Virus record (IMG/VR): IMGVR_UViG_3300023174_000538
Location: 1-27,653 of that record
Source of the DNA: a virus
Direction: 5' to 3' (one strand)
Length of the DNA: 27,653 bases
The notes under the pieces are model-generated. The model was not told the origin of the DNA and made no database searches. It saw only the letters and a list, made by a program, of their open reading frames with translations. This document shows positions 16,880-24,070 of this stretch, in pieces. Each line of letters opens with the position of its first letter. Position 1 is the stretch's first letter. Made by a program: the position numbers and the translations under genes.

Positions 16880-17575
16880 TTATTTTGTTAAATCTTCGTA
16901 ATCTAAGCCCATGCCAATACCAAACCCTGCACTCCTGGCATTTTGTCCTTGAAGAGCCAGAATGTCATTACCGTCTTTTGCTTTGCCTTGACTAAATACT
17001 CTAGCCTTCATGTCTTCCCATTCTTTTTGCCCCCTCTCAGATCCAGACTGTTTATCTAAATCTACTCCTTGAATTGCAGCCAAGAATTTTTTCTCTTGAT
17101 AATCAAGGTCTCTACGACTTGAAAGAGTTGCAATTAATTCTGGCATAGATAAAGACTCTTCTAATTCTCTATAGTCTTTCCATATGCCTAATAAAAATAC
17201 TTCAGATTCAATCTTAGCAAGGTCTAACTCTGACCAACTTGAGCCACTATCTGTTGCTTGGTCTTTTACTGTTTCTTCAGATTTTTGATTAATCTTTATA
17301 CCCGCAGAAATATCTAAGACTGTATATATGGTTGGCATGTCAAGGCTATCTTCTACGTCAGATTTTGTTAATTGTATCTCTGGATAGTATTGTTTCATTG
17401 TAATTCTTACACACTCAACTAAAAAATCTATGGCTTCATCGTCATCTTTGGCAGTTTTAACATCCTCAAATGCGTCCATAAACTCACGCAAATATTTTAT
17501 TTTTAACGGAACAATCTCTAGTTCTGTACCATCAACTAGTTTTATTATTTTATTTTTATAAACGGTTGTTGCCAT
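16880..17575 (-). CDS. Long tail assembly chaperone (gpGT-like paralogue)
   Basis: 231 residues in one open frame. Residues 1-96 are the chaperone domain shared with the short neighbour, and 97-231 form an additional Ser/Glu/Lys-rich region comparable in position to the T domain of lambda gpGT. In lambda-like phages the long form is made by a programmed -1 frameshift; here it is a continuous gene upstream of the short one. The ribosome site is weak (GAAAG a few bases before the ATG at 17575), and a TGATAGAAT box lies only 9 nt before the ATG. I looked at the domain junction for a slippery heptamer and found only a run of A residues that is not in the right phase. Confidence 0.82.
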   Translation of the reverse strand: MATTVYKNKIIKLVDGTELEIVPLKIKYLREFMDAFEDVKTAKDDDEAIDFLVECVRITMKQYYPEIQLTKSDVEDSLDMPTIYTVLDISAGIKINQKSEETVKDQATDSGSSWSELDLAKIESEVFLLGIWKDYRELEESLSMPELIATLSSRRDLDYQEKKFLAAIQGVDLDKQSGSERGQKEWEDMKARVFSQGKAKDGNDILALQGQNARSAGFGIGMGLDYEDLTK

Positions 17576-17584
17576 AATCTTTCT

Positions 17585-17593
17585 ATTCTATCA
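17585..17593 (-). promoter_or_regulatory. Extended -10-like box before long chaperone gene
   Basis: TGATAGAAT, one mismatch from TGnTATAAT, ending 9 nt before the ATG at 17575 and just after the terminator. No good -35. Would allow expression of the chaperone-tape measure genes past the terminator. Confidence 0.45.
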
Positions 17594-17608
17594 CAGGCAA
17601 AACAAAAA

Positions 17609-17630
17609 ACCCACCTAATTAAAGGTGGGT
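17609..17630 (-). terminator. Rho-independent terminator after major tail gene
   Basis: Minus-strand hairpin ACCCACCT / AGGTGGGT with a 6-nt A/T loop, followed by a T-rich tail (TTTTTTGTTTTG). It lies 22 nt after the major tail stop codon. Strong stem and U tract; the stem is nearly symmetric, so a plus-strand hairpin exists, but only the minus strand has the U tract. Confidence 0.88.
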
Positions 17631-17652
17631 CTTAAGTTAATCTAAATTTAGA

Positions 17653-18294
17653 TTATGATTGTCCAAAGGTACGATCAATGATCTTACCGTATGAACCTGA
17701 AGTATCTTCAGGAAGTAGACGGAATGAAACTTCAAACATTGAAGCCTCATCACGCTTTGCTGACACAGTTACGTTCTCAATTGATAGTGCACGATATGCT
17801 ATGTAGATACGTTCTTTTGTATCAAATGTTGCTGGGTCACCAGATCCTGGGCCAACTGCACAAATTGCTCTTTCAATTGGGACATCTCCGATGTCTCCTG
17901 CACTCAGGTTAAGTGTTTGACCTGTAGATGCTGTTTTATTTCCTGTAAGTTTACTATCAGAGTATGCTAGTGCTACAAGCAAGTTTTCTAAAGTTGCTTC
18001 AGCAAAAGCGGTAGCAAGATTTACCTGCATACCTTGTTTATATAATCTTGCAACGTCAAGAACTTGATCTACCGCAACCTCACCAAAATCTGGCTGAAAC
18101 TGTAGTTCCAAACCATTCATGGTGTAACCAACGTTTGTATAAGTAGCGGCTGCTGATAGTGTAGTCTTGTAAGACTCACTTGAATCAATAACTGCTGCTG
18201 CTGCAGAAGTTGCTGGTGTTAAGGTAGAATCATTAATGAAGAATGCTGCTGCACCAACAATAATGTTGTTTGACGTACCACGGCTATATGGCAT
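17653..18294 (-). CDS. Major tail (tube) protein
   Basis: 213 residues, beginning MPYSRGTSNN. The gene is monocistronic in appearance: a TATAAT box 61 nt upstream, a strong AAAGAGGT ribosome site before the ATG at 18294, and a good hairpin terminator just after the stop. The composition (Ala/Thr/Ser-rich, few Cys, beta-rich) and the C-terminal strand pair (ASMFEVSFRLLPED) match phage tube proteins. Location between the tail terminator and the chaperones is the standard place for the tube gene. It is expected to polymerise as stacked rings around the tape measure. Confidence 0.85.
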   Translation of the reverse strand: MPYSRGTSNNIIVGAAAFFINDSTLTPATSAAAAVIDSSESYKTTLSAAATYTNVGYTMNGLELQFQPDFGEVAVDQVLDVARLYKQGMQVNLATAFAEATLENLLVALAYSDSKLTGNKTASTGQTLNLSAGDIGDVPIERAICAVGPGSGDPATFDTKERIYIAYRALSIENVTVSAKRDEASMFEVSFRLLPEDTSGSYGKIIDRTFGQS

Positions 18295-18355
18295 ATTCTT
18301 TTACCTCTTTCGTAAAGTATTTATTAAGTTGTTTGGCGTGTTTCCTCTAAAAGCA

Positions 18356-18361
18356 ATTATA
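18356..18361 (-). promoter_or_regulatory. TATAAT box before major tail gene
   Basis: Perfect TATAAT on the minus strand, preceded by CGG rather than TGn. A transcript from here would carry a 50-60 nt leader containing the AAAGAGGT ribosome site (18303-18310). No convincing -35 at standard spacing. Confidence 0.45.
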
Positions 18362-18368
18362 CCGCTTT

Positions 18369-18941
18369 TTATGTATATCTAGAGTCTGAGTCAACCGAAA
18401 CATGATAGTCATACTCAACAATTAACTTGTTTACAAAGAGGGTTCTTGCTGAGGCTAGTTCTGCTACGTCTCTGCTTTCGTCTGCCTGATATACCCTCGT
18501 ACTATGGAACATAATATTGAACGGGGTAGAAATATCTGCATTAGCATCCAATATAGGGTTATTAATATTATACCTATTTACGTCCTCTGCTGAAGAATCT
18601 TCACGATCAAGGGCATTGGATATAACACGAACGGTGTCTATCAACTTGCCAACGTCTGTAGAATAGATAAAATATATCAATTGCTCTCTTTTGTGCAAAT
18701 AAAACGAAGTAGGCCTAAATCTCATCAATCTATCGTAAACGATTAGAATAGGGTTTTCTGATTGTCTGATTTGAATGCTATCGTTATACAAGTCTTCAAT
18801 GTTTGTTGAAACCTGTGCTGGAATCATTGGAGTTGGATTTATTAAATCTACATCTGATATAAGTTCATAATGTTCTAACTCAGATAAAATATATCTGTTT
18901 AAAAAAGTTGGTGGAAATCCAGTATCAGTTAATATAGCCAT
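18369..18941 (-). CDS. Putative tail terminator / tail completion protein
   Basis: 190 residues. Helix-strand alternation in the first 130 residues, with the segment LIYFIYSTDVGKLIDTVRVI, resembles tail terminator and gpU-like proteins that cap the tube. Position immediately before the major tail protein supports this. ATG at 18941 follows the upstream stop by 4 nt, and a GGGGTAG stretch may serve as ribosome site. No single motif is diagnostic, so the assignment rests mainly on gene order. Confidence 0.68.
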   Translation of the reverse strand: MAILTDTGFPPTFLNRYILSELEHYELISDVDLINPTPMIPAQVSTNIEDLYNDSIQIRQSENPILIVYDRLMRFRPTSFYLHKREQLIYFIYSTDVGKLIDTVRVISNALDREDSSAEDVNRYNINNPILDANADISTPFNIMFHSTRVYQADESRDVAELASARTLFVNKLIVEYDYHVSVDSDSRYT

Positions 18942-18945
18942 AGTC

Positions 18946-19623
18946 TTATTCTACCCCAATTGTTGTATTAGTTATCCATTTAAAGCCTGTGTCAATTCCT
19001 TTACTTCTACCCGCTATTGAACCAGCCTTAAAGTTTTTCTTATACAATGTTGGTTTTTTAATATAATCATAAACTCCAGATGCTCTTAAGAAAGATTGTT
19101 TGAAGTATCTATTCATAAACTCATCAAAAACAGATTCAAAACCACCAATAACAGGATCTCCTCCTGGATTGTCAACTTTAATTGGTCTGCTTGTAAATAC
19201 TTCTCCATTAGGTCCATTAAATCTTAATGCTTTAGATTTTGTTGGCGTAATTGTTACTGGAATTCCTTCTTCCATAATTTTTGCTTTATTATAAAAAGGG
19301 GTAGTCATATTTTCAGAAACACTTCTTGATTGTTTAAATGTAGATTTAAGAGAAAGCCCCAAGTTACTAACCGTGTAATCTAAATTAAATAGCCTTGCAC
19401 TAGGACTACTAATTTGATTCCACTCATAAACATGGTGTAGTGCTTTTGGATTGGCTCTGGCTTGTACATCAATATATTGTGCTAACGCTTGAATAGCCCC
19501 TTTGCCTAATCTATCAAAAAATATTTTTTTACCACGATCAACGCCTTCTAAAAATCCAAAAGAATAATTAATAATATTATTCATTTGCTTAGTAAAAGAT
19601 GCCGTGCTTGTTCTTGCTATCAC
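18946..19623 (-). CDS. Head-tail joining / HK97 gp10-like protein
   Basis: 225 basic residues. GTG start at 19623, sharing one base with the upstream TAG stop (TAGTG). The N-terminus is helical, then comes a strand-rich middle with Gly/Pro-rich loops and a basic C-terminus. Basic proteins of this size between the stopper and the tail terminator are commonly of the HK97-gp10 type. I infer a neck or tail-completion role. No catalytic residues are evident. Confidence 0.65.
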   Translation of the reverse strand: MIARTSTASFTKQMNNIINYSFGFLEGVDRGKKIFFDRLGKGAIQALAQYIDVQARANPKALHHVYEWNQISSPSARLFNLDYTVSNLGLSLKSTFKQSRSVSENMTTPFYNKAKIMEEGIPVTITPTKSKALRFNGPNGEVFTSRPIKVDNPGGDPVIGGFESVFDEFMNRYFKQSFLRASGVYDYIKKPTLYKKNFKAGSIAGRSKGIDTGFKWITNTTIGVE

Positions 19624-20072
19624 TAATCACCTACAGTCTGATTCTCAGCCCTACGCCATAACATCTTGTAATATTCTGTGTATCCAAATGGTCCAGTAAA
19701 AGGTTCAACTGTTGCTACCTCGTAGATTGTTCCTTTGCCTGATCTTGCTCCCGCTGTTTCTTTGTAAATAATAGTATCGGATGCATCTCTAATATTTGTT
19801 ATAAGTATGTTTGTTGTTGCGTTATTTGCACTGTTTGAAGAAACTCTTGGATCTGCTTTTGTTCTTGCAATAAGTTTGTTTTCATATTTTAAAAAATTAT
19901 CTGGTTTGACATCTTCTGTTCCTGCTCCACCTACAGATGTAGCATTACAGGTAATTGTTCTATCGTATACCCAGTTCTTTGTAGGTTGGCCATAACCACC
20001 TTGTGCAAGAATGGGGAAGTAGATATCAGCCTTCATTGGAAACATAAAGTCTGTGACTTCGCATACATCCAT
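19623..20072 (-). CDS. Putative head-tail stopper protein
   Basis: 149 residues; the ATG at 20072 overlaps the upstream stop (TAATG), with GGAG about 12 nt before it. The pattern is beta-strand rich with a Gly-Tyr-Gly turn (AQGGYGQPTKNW) and ends in a segment rich in aromatics. This pattern and the position after the connector resemble SPP1 gp16-like stopper proteins that seal the portal after packaging. Supported by synteny and size only. Confidence 0.65.
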   Translation of the reverse strand: MDVCEVTDFMFPMKADIYFPILAQGGYGQPTKNWVYDRTITCNATSVGGAGTEDVKPDNFLKYENKLIARTKADPRVSSNSANNATTNILITNIRDASDTIIYKETAGARSGKGTIYEVATVEPFTGPFGYTEYYKMLWRRAENQTVGD

Positions 20073-21073
20073 TACAATACTCCAGGACGGCTAATATTAT
20101 TTACATATTTAGACAAAATCTTGTCTACAATAATATTTCCAGTACCCTCAATCATTCTTTTATCGTATTCAATTTTAAATTGATCAGTGCTGTAGTTCTT
20201 GATATATCTTTTATAATAATCTAATTTACCGCATCTAATATCTTCAACTAATAATTTTGTAGCATCTTGAATATCAATAGGTACTACCTTGTATCCAGTT
20301 TCTAATAATAATATAAGATCTATACCTGCTGGAAATGCTACTCCAGGAGTTACAGTCATAGTGTTTCCACTGTCTTCTGTATCAAAAAGTGAAAAAGAGT
20401 CTGAAGTTCCAAGTGGCATTCTTGCTGGTCGTTGTTCTGCTCTATTTATTGCACCACTTGACGCTGTTGGGTCTTTTGTGAGTGCGGTCTTATCTTTGGT
20501 AATTACGTATGTGTAATCTCCTACGGTTGGACCATCTTCGTTGTATATGTCATAAACTAGTTCTGAGTTTTCGTATACCCTCAATATTTTGTGTACTCTT
20601 TTCCAAAGTGGAATATAGTCTACTTCTTGTCCAACAATTTCAAAAAATTCACGCTCATAATAAAAACCACCAGTTATAGAGTCAATGATTGCTCTTGCTA
20701 AATTTTCATATTCTGTGTATTTAGCAATTTCTGTTGCAGATGTTTGATTGTTTGCTGCTGCTAAAAGTGTAGGATCTACGTATGGACGTTTTACTTCTAG
20801 GTTATCTTCAACAACTATATCTCCACGATCTCCTACAACCATTCCGCTTTCTTCTAAATCTTCATGAATTGTCAGAGCATACGATTTATCATATTTAATA
20901 AAATCATCATCTAATGTATAAGTAACTTGCTTGCTGGCATTTGATGTTCTATAAGAAGTAGTTTCTGATTGCTCTGCGACATCTTCAACAACTATAACGT
21001 ATTTGGCATTAGCGTCTGGAACTGTGTACTTAACAGTTAAAGGATACGGAGGTAAACGAAGGACTACTGACAT
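20072..21073 (-). CDS. Head-tail connector with N-terminal extension
   Basis: 333 residues, long for a connector of the gp6/gp15 class (usually 100-200). The central part holds helices with YTEYENLARAIIDSITGG and a following strand region (EFFEIVGQEVDYIPLW), a pattern seen in connector proteins that dock on the portal. The first ~100 residues look beta-rich and Ig-like, and the last ~60 are helical and basic. ATG at 21073 overlaps the upstream stop (TAATG) and lacks a clear ribosome site, so it probably depends on coupling. The connector call is moderately secure; the role of the N-terminal domain is unknown. Confidence 0.68.
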   Translation of the reverse strand: MSVVLRLPPYPLTVKYTVPDANAKYVIVVEDVAEQSETTSYRTSNASKQVTYTLDDDFIKYDKSYALTIHEDLEESGMVVGDRGDIVVEDNLEVKRPYVDPTLLAAANNQTSATEIAKYTEYENLARAIIDSITGGFYYEREFFEIVGQEVDYIPLWKRVHKILRVYENSELVYDIYNEDGPTVGDYTYVITKDKTALTKDPTASSGAINRAEQRPARMPLGTSDSFSLFDTEDSGNTMTVTPGVAFPAGIDLILLLETGYKVVPIDIQDATKLLVEDIRCGKLDYYKRYIKNYSTDQFKIEYDKRMIEGTGNIIVDKILSKYVNNISRPGVL

Positions 21074-21447
21074 TATACTTTAGCGTAATAAGATGCTACT
21101 TCTTCAGGTTGTGCTATTCGTACTAACCTGTGAGTAAGCCACTTTTCCGATGCCTCCTTTGAGACTATGTTATACCCCACGCTCAATGCTCCCAAACCAT
21201 CCATATGAAGATTTCTGTCTGAGTGTAATGCTACTTTGTTTGTTAAGTCTTTATTTTTACCTGCTTTTTCTGCAGTTTCTTCTGTTATTTCTGGCGGAAT
21301 CCAACTAGCCAAGATTTCTAAAATTTCAAGTTTTGTGTTTGATTCAAATAATTCTATGTTATTTTTCTTTGCATATGCTTTTAGTGCCATAACTGTCTTA
21401 TCTTTTAATTGATCCATTGTTAAATTCATTTTTTCTCCCATGCTCAT
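21073..21447 (-). CDS. Small head-region protein with SAP/HeH-like N-terminus
   Basis: 124 residues. Residues about 8-50 (MTMDQLKDKT to ILEILASW) have the helix-loop-helix pattern of SAP/HeH or Rho-N domains, which bind nucleic acid or mediate assembly. The C-terminal half is a mixed region with Trp and His, ending in PEEVASYYAKV. The ATG at 21447 is only 5 nt after a perfect extended -10 box, which implies a leaderless mRNA. An alternative start is the third Met (codon 7), preceded by GGGAGA. It lies directly after the capsid terminator, so expression must begin here. Function is not known; a head decoration or connector role is an inference. Confidence 0.7.
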   Translation of the reverse strand: MSMGEKMNLTMDQLKDKTVMALKAYAKKNNIELFESNTKLEILEILASWIPPEITEETAEKAGKNKDLTNKVALHSDRNLHMDGLGALSVGYNIVSKEASEKWLTHRLVRIAQPEEVASYYAKV

Positions 21448-21452
21448 CTGTA

Positions 21453-21461
21453 ATTATACCA
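21453..21461 (-). promoter_or_regulatory. Extended -10 box before the 124-residue gene
   Basis: TGGTATAAT, a perfect extended -10, between the capsid terminator and the ATG at 21447, which begins 5 nt after the box. No good -35. Suggests the joining genes are re-initiated after the terminator. Confidence 0.6.
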
Positions 21462-21476
21462 TCAGAAAGACAATAA

Positions 21477-21502
21477 GGAGGACGGTTTTTATGCCGTCCT
21501 CC
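21477..21502 (-). terminator. Terminator after major capsid gene
   Basis: Minus-strand hairpin with a 9-bp G/C-rich stem (GGAGGACGG with CCGTCCTCC) and an 8-nt loop, followed by a T-rich tail (TTATTGTCTTTC). It lies 20 nt after the capsid stop. The T tract is imperfect, so termination may be partial. Confidence 0.75.
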
Positions 21503-21523
21503 CTAGTACGTGATGATTATATT

Positions 21524-22669
21524 TTAGGAATCAGCACTATCTGCGTCAACATAAGCGACTGCATCTAGTTCTTCCCAAGCAAGACCAAATCGTACGAATA
21601 CTGTGTATTCAATTGTGTCTTTCTTTGGCTTGTATTCACGGTTTACAGTGATGTCTCTCTGGAAACCCCATACACGGTTAGAAGGGAATGTTAAGTCAAC
21701 ATAACCTGCTGGGTAGTAAGGAACTTCAAGAACATCTACACCTAGTACACGAGTTGTGCGTGAGTTACCAAGTGTTTGTGCGCCACCATCAAGGAATTGC
21801 TGACGATTTGCTTCAGTGCTTCCTGGACGATTAGCAAATGCTTCTGCAACTGCATCAGCAAGTGTACCGTTGTTACGAACAATACCAGCAAAAGCATCAG
21901 TACCTGCGTAGAACTTAAGATTGCTCTTAAGTGCACGGTACTTACGAGGCATTGCCAATAGCAAGCCTTGCATTACTGATGTGGTGAAGTTGTTGTCTGA
22001 TACTGTTGCAGCATATTCGTGAGCAGCATTTCCTACTGTTCCACGAGTTTGCTTTACGAAACCAGACATGATGGACAAGAAATCTCCTGTTGCTCCATCA
22101 CCGTTGATAGCAAGATCTTCAATATCGTTACCGAATGCGTTGGTCATTAATCGTACTAGACGATCTTCCAATGCTCCGCCTTCAATATTGTCTTCAAGTG
22201 CTTCAGTTGCTACTTCCCAATCAAGACGAATCTTTTTTGTTGTTAGTTCAACCTTTGTAAATCTAGCGCCAGTGTTTGTGTAGTTTGGTGAGCCTTGTGC
22301 TGCTGCACGAATTACACGCTCTCCGACGTTGACTTTTTCAATTTCCATGGTGTTTGCTCTCATGGTGACACGACGGCCATCTTTAGCGAGGACAGTTGCA
22401 TCCCAGACGTAATCAATGAAACGTTGTGCTTGTTCAGGACGTAGAATACCTCCTGCGTTGCCAGTTGGATTGACTGCGTTATCTCCAGTTGTTACACCAA
22501 ATCCTGCAGTAGCAGTGTTACCAAGTTGTGAACCTACAGATCCTCCTGCAGCATTCAGACCAGTAGCACCACCAACACCACCCGATACTAAAGATCCTGC
22601 AGAGTTAATCTCTGAGCCATCTCCTGCACCTGGATAGTTTTTTTCTATGTTTGTGTTTTGTTCCGACAT
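21524..22669 (-). CDS. Major capsid protein, HK97-type fold
   Basis: 381 residues; ATG at 22669 with a near-perfect site (AGGAGGTGA, 22676-22684). Residues about 8-75 are Gly/Ala/Ser/Asn-rich and probably disordered, and may be removed on maturation. From about 76 the sequence shows a capsid-like pattern: N-terminal arm, then RVIRAAAQGS, long helix TTKKIRLDWEVATEALED, and a second helix LEDRLVRLMTNAFG. Position after protease and scaffold, and the strong hairpin downstream, fit the most abundant head protein. It has no separate delta domain, which agrees with a scaffold supplied by the upstream gene. The short VARF-type C-terminus is likely part of the shell. Confidence 0.9.
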   Translation of the reverse strand: MSEQNTNIEKNYPGAGDGSEINSAGSLVSGGVGGATGLNAAGGSVGSQLGNTATAGFGVTTGDNAVNPTGNAGGILRPEQAQRFIDYVWDATVLAKDGRRVTMRANTMEIEKVNVGERVIRAAAQGSPNYTNTGARFTKVELTTKKIRLDWEVATEALEDNIEGGALEDRLVRLMTNAFGNDIEDLAINGDGATGDFLSIMSGFVKQTRGTVGNAAHEYAATVSDNNFTTSVMQGLLLAMPRKYRALKSNLKFYAGTDAFAGIVRNNGTLADAVAEAFANRPGSTEANRQQFLDGGAQTLGNSRTTRVLGVDVLEVPYYPAGYVDLTFPSNRVWGFQRDITVNREYKPKKDTIEYTVFVRFGLAWEELDAVAYVDADSADS

Positions 22670-22698
22670 TATTTTTCACCTCCTAGTGATTTTTTACC

Positions 22699-23271
22699 TT
22701 AGTTAAATAGGTCGGCATTTGTGAGGAAACGACCGCCCCATAGGGATTTATGAATCACTTGTGGTGATTCCTGTACGATCTCGCCTAGATCGCCAGACTT
22801 GCGGAAAGCGGTATCTTGTTCTACAAGATCTACTCGCTTGCCAAACTCGTTAAAGTTGCTCTTAATTCCGTTAACATCAGATGTTACCGTTTCAAGAGAT
22901 TTTGTTACTGCTGTTACCTTCTCGTTAAGAGATTTGATTGTTGCAGCAAGATCGCCAAAGGCATTAGTAAGAGAATTATTAATTTCTGAAACTGCTTTAG
23001 CAACTTCTTCTTTAACATCTGTAACGGATTTTTCCACTACGTTCTCTACTTCAACTGCTGCTTTTGCAACAGAAGATTCTGCACTAGCGTCATCTGATTT
23101 AGCAATAGCAGTTTCTTCAACTGCTGGTGCCTCTTCAACGACTGCAGGGGTTTCTGCTACATCTGCAACAACTACTGCTGCTTCTGCCACTACCTCTGCT
23201 GCTTGTGCCTCTGGAGCAACCTCTGCATTTTCAACTACAGTTTCTAGAACTGCTTCTGTTGATTCTGTCAT
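22699..23271 (-). CDS. Probable nested scaffold protein (internal in-frame start)
   Basis: An in-frame ATG at 23271 (Met254 of the protease) is preceded, 8 nt away, by AAGGAGGT (23279-23286), the best Shine-Dalgarno in the gene. It would give a 190-residue acidic coiled-coil protein starting MTESTEAVLE, identical to the C-terminal part of the fusion. In lambda the scaffold Nu3 is made the same way from inside the protease gene C. The SD sequence is encoded through Lys-Glu-Val-Asn codons of the fusion protein. The nested product is an inference from sequence only. Confidence 0.65.
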   Translation of the reverse strand: MTESTEAVLETVVENAEVAPEAQAAEVVAEAAVVVADVAETPAVVEEAPAVEETAIAKSDDASAESSVAKAAVEVENVVEKSVTDVKEEVAKAVSEINNSLTNAFGDLAATIKSLNEKVTAVTKSLETVTSDVNGIKSNFNEFGKRVDLVEQDTAFRKSGDLGEIVQESPQVIHKSLWGGRFLTNADLFN

Positions 23272-24030
23272 TGGATTTACCTCCTTAGTAATCTTAATTG
23301 TATTAATGCCTTTAGCACTATCAACTAAGAATTTTATTAGTTTTTCAGTATCTTTATCATTTTTTTCTATAAAGCCAATATTCTGCATTACATTACCATT
23401 TACTGGACTTGTTGCAGAGTCAGAATCAGATACCATAACAATACCGTTTTCTGAGTCCCAAAATACATTTTCAATTTCTGTTTTTGATAGATATCCATCA
23501 ACTACATTTTGTCCATTAATTTTTTCAATAGAAACTATGTTTGCAAATTGATTTGCTGGATTATCTACAAGAGAAAGTTCTGATAATTCATAAGTTTTAA
23601 TTACACGAATTGTTTTGTCTATTTTCTCATCGTAAGCGTCATCCCACTCTTTGATGTTTCCACCTATTGAAAAACCAGTATAGGTTCCGTCTAAAACTTT
23701 TTCCCATGCATTTTGTGCACCCTTTGAAACATAAGCAGAAACATAAACTCCGCTATAAAACTTTTTAGTGCTTGGATCAAAATACTTGTCTTCTTTAAAA
23801 GAAACAATTTTGCCAACAGCACTTGGCTGGTGCATTTCACGAAGATTGCCACGGAAATTTTTAAAAGCAGTTATACTAGATTCTGTTGTTACAATGTCAT
23901 TTTGACGGTCAACGTTGTCAAGGGTTGCAAAACCAGACACCATACGGCGTTCAACGTCTATTTTTCCAATGGGCATTGAAAGGCGAACATTGTCACCTTT
24001 AGTTTCCCAATGAGCCTTGTTTGTTAACAT
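22699..24030 (-). CDS. Prohead maturation protease fused to scaffold-like domain
   Basis: 443 residues. Residues 1-170 are an HK97-type S78 prohead protease: His67 (REMHQPSAVG), Ser121 (GTYTGFSIGG) and the acidic Glu148/Glu151 region (YELSELSLVDNPAN), with the catalytic role of each inferred from the family. Residues ~255-320 are Glu/Ala/Val-rich and disordered-like, and ~320-400 are coiled coil, the layout of a capsid scaffold. ATG at 24030 follows an extended -10 box by 9 nt and lacks a clear ribosome site. A strong internal site before Met254 suggests that the scaffold part is also made alone. The gene precedes the capsid gene, as expected. Confidence 0.9.
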   Translation of the reverse strand: MLTNKAHWETKGDNVRLSMPIGKIDVERRMVSGFATLDNVDRQNDIVTTESSITAFKNFRGNLREMHQPSAVGKIVSFKEDKYFDPSTKKFYSGVYVSAYVSKGAQNAWEKVLDGTYTGFSIGGNIKEWDDAYDEKIDKTIRVIKTYELSELSLVDNPANQFANIVSIEKINGQNVVDGYLSKTEIENVFWDSENGIVMVSDSDSATSPVNGNVMQNIGFIEKNDKDTEKLIKFLVDSAKGINTIKITKEVNPMTESTEAVLETVVENAEVAPEAQAAEVVAEAAVVVADVAETPAVVEEAPAVEETAIAKSDDASAESSVAKAAVEVENVVEKSVTDVKEEVAKAVSEINNSLTNAFGDLAATIKSLNEKVTAVTKSLETVTSDVNGIKSNFNEFGKRVDLVEQDTAFRKSGDLGEIVQESPQVIHKSLWGGRFLTNADLFN

Positions 24031-24039
24031 AACGTTATA

Positions 24040-24070
24040 ATTATAGCACCGCTTTAAAGAAGTTTCTCAA
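24040..24070 (-). promoter_or_regulatory. Promoter-like element before protease gene
   Basis: TGCTATAAT (24040-24048) is a perfect extended -10, and TTGAGA at 24065-24070 is a possible -35 with a 19-nt spacer. The start codon at 24030 follows the -10 by 9 nt, so the leader would be only a few bases. Confidence 0.6.

Noticed and set aside
17260-17300. Possible slippery sequence in the long chaperone gene (run of A residues near the domain junction)
   Set aside because: The run is not in the phase X_XXY_YYZ needed for a -1 slip, and the long protein is already encoded in one continuous frame.
17609-17630. The tail hairpin as a plus-strand terminator
   Set aside because: The stem is symmetric but only the minus strand has a following T tract, and no plus-strand gene is present.
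18551-18575. TATAAT-like string inside the tail terminator gene
   Set aside because: It lacks the upstream TG, lies inside coding DNA and is not close to a start codon.
22799-23551. Long plus-strand open frame opposite the protease/scaffold gene (about 250 codons)
   Set aside because: It is antisense to a well-supported gene, its Ser/Thr-rich translation mirrors the Ala/Val/Glu-rich scaffold codons, and no ribosome site or neighbour supports it.
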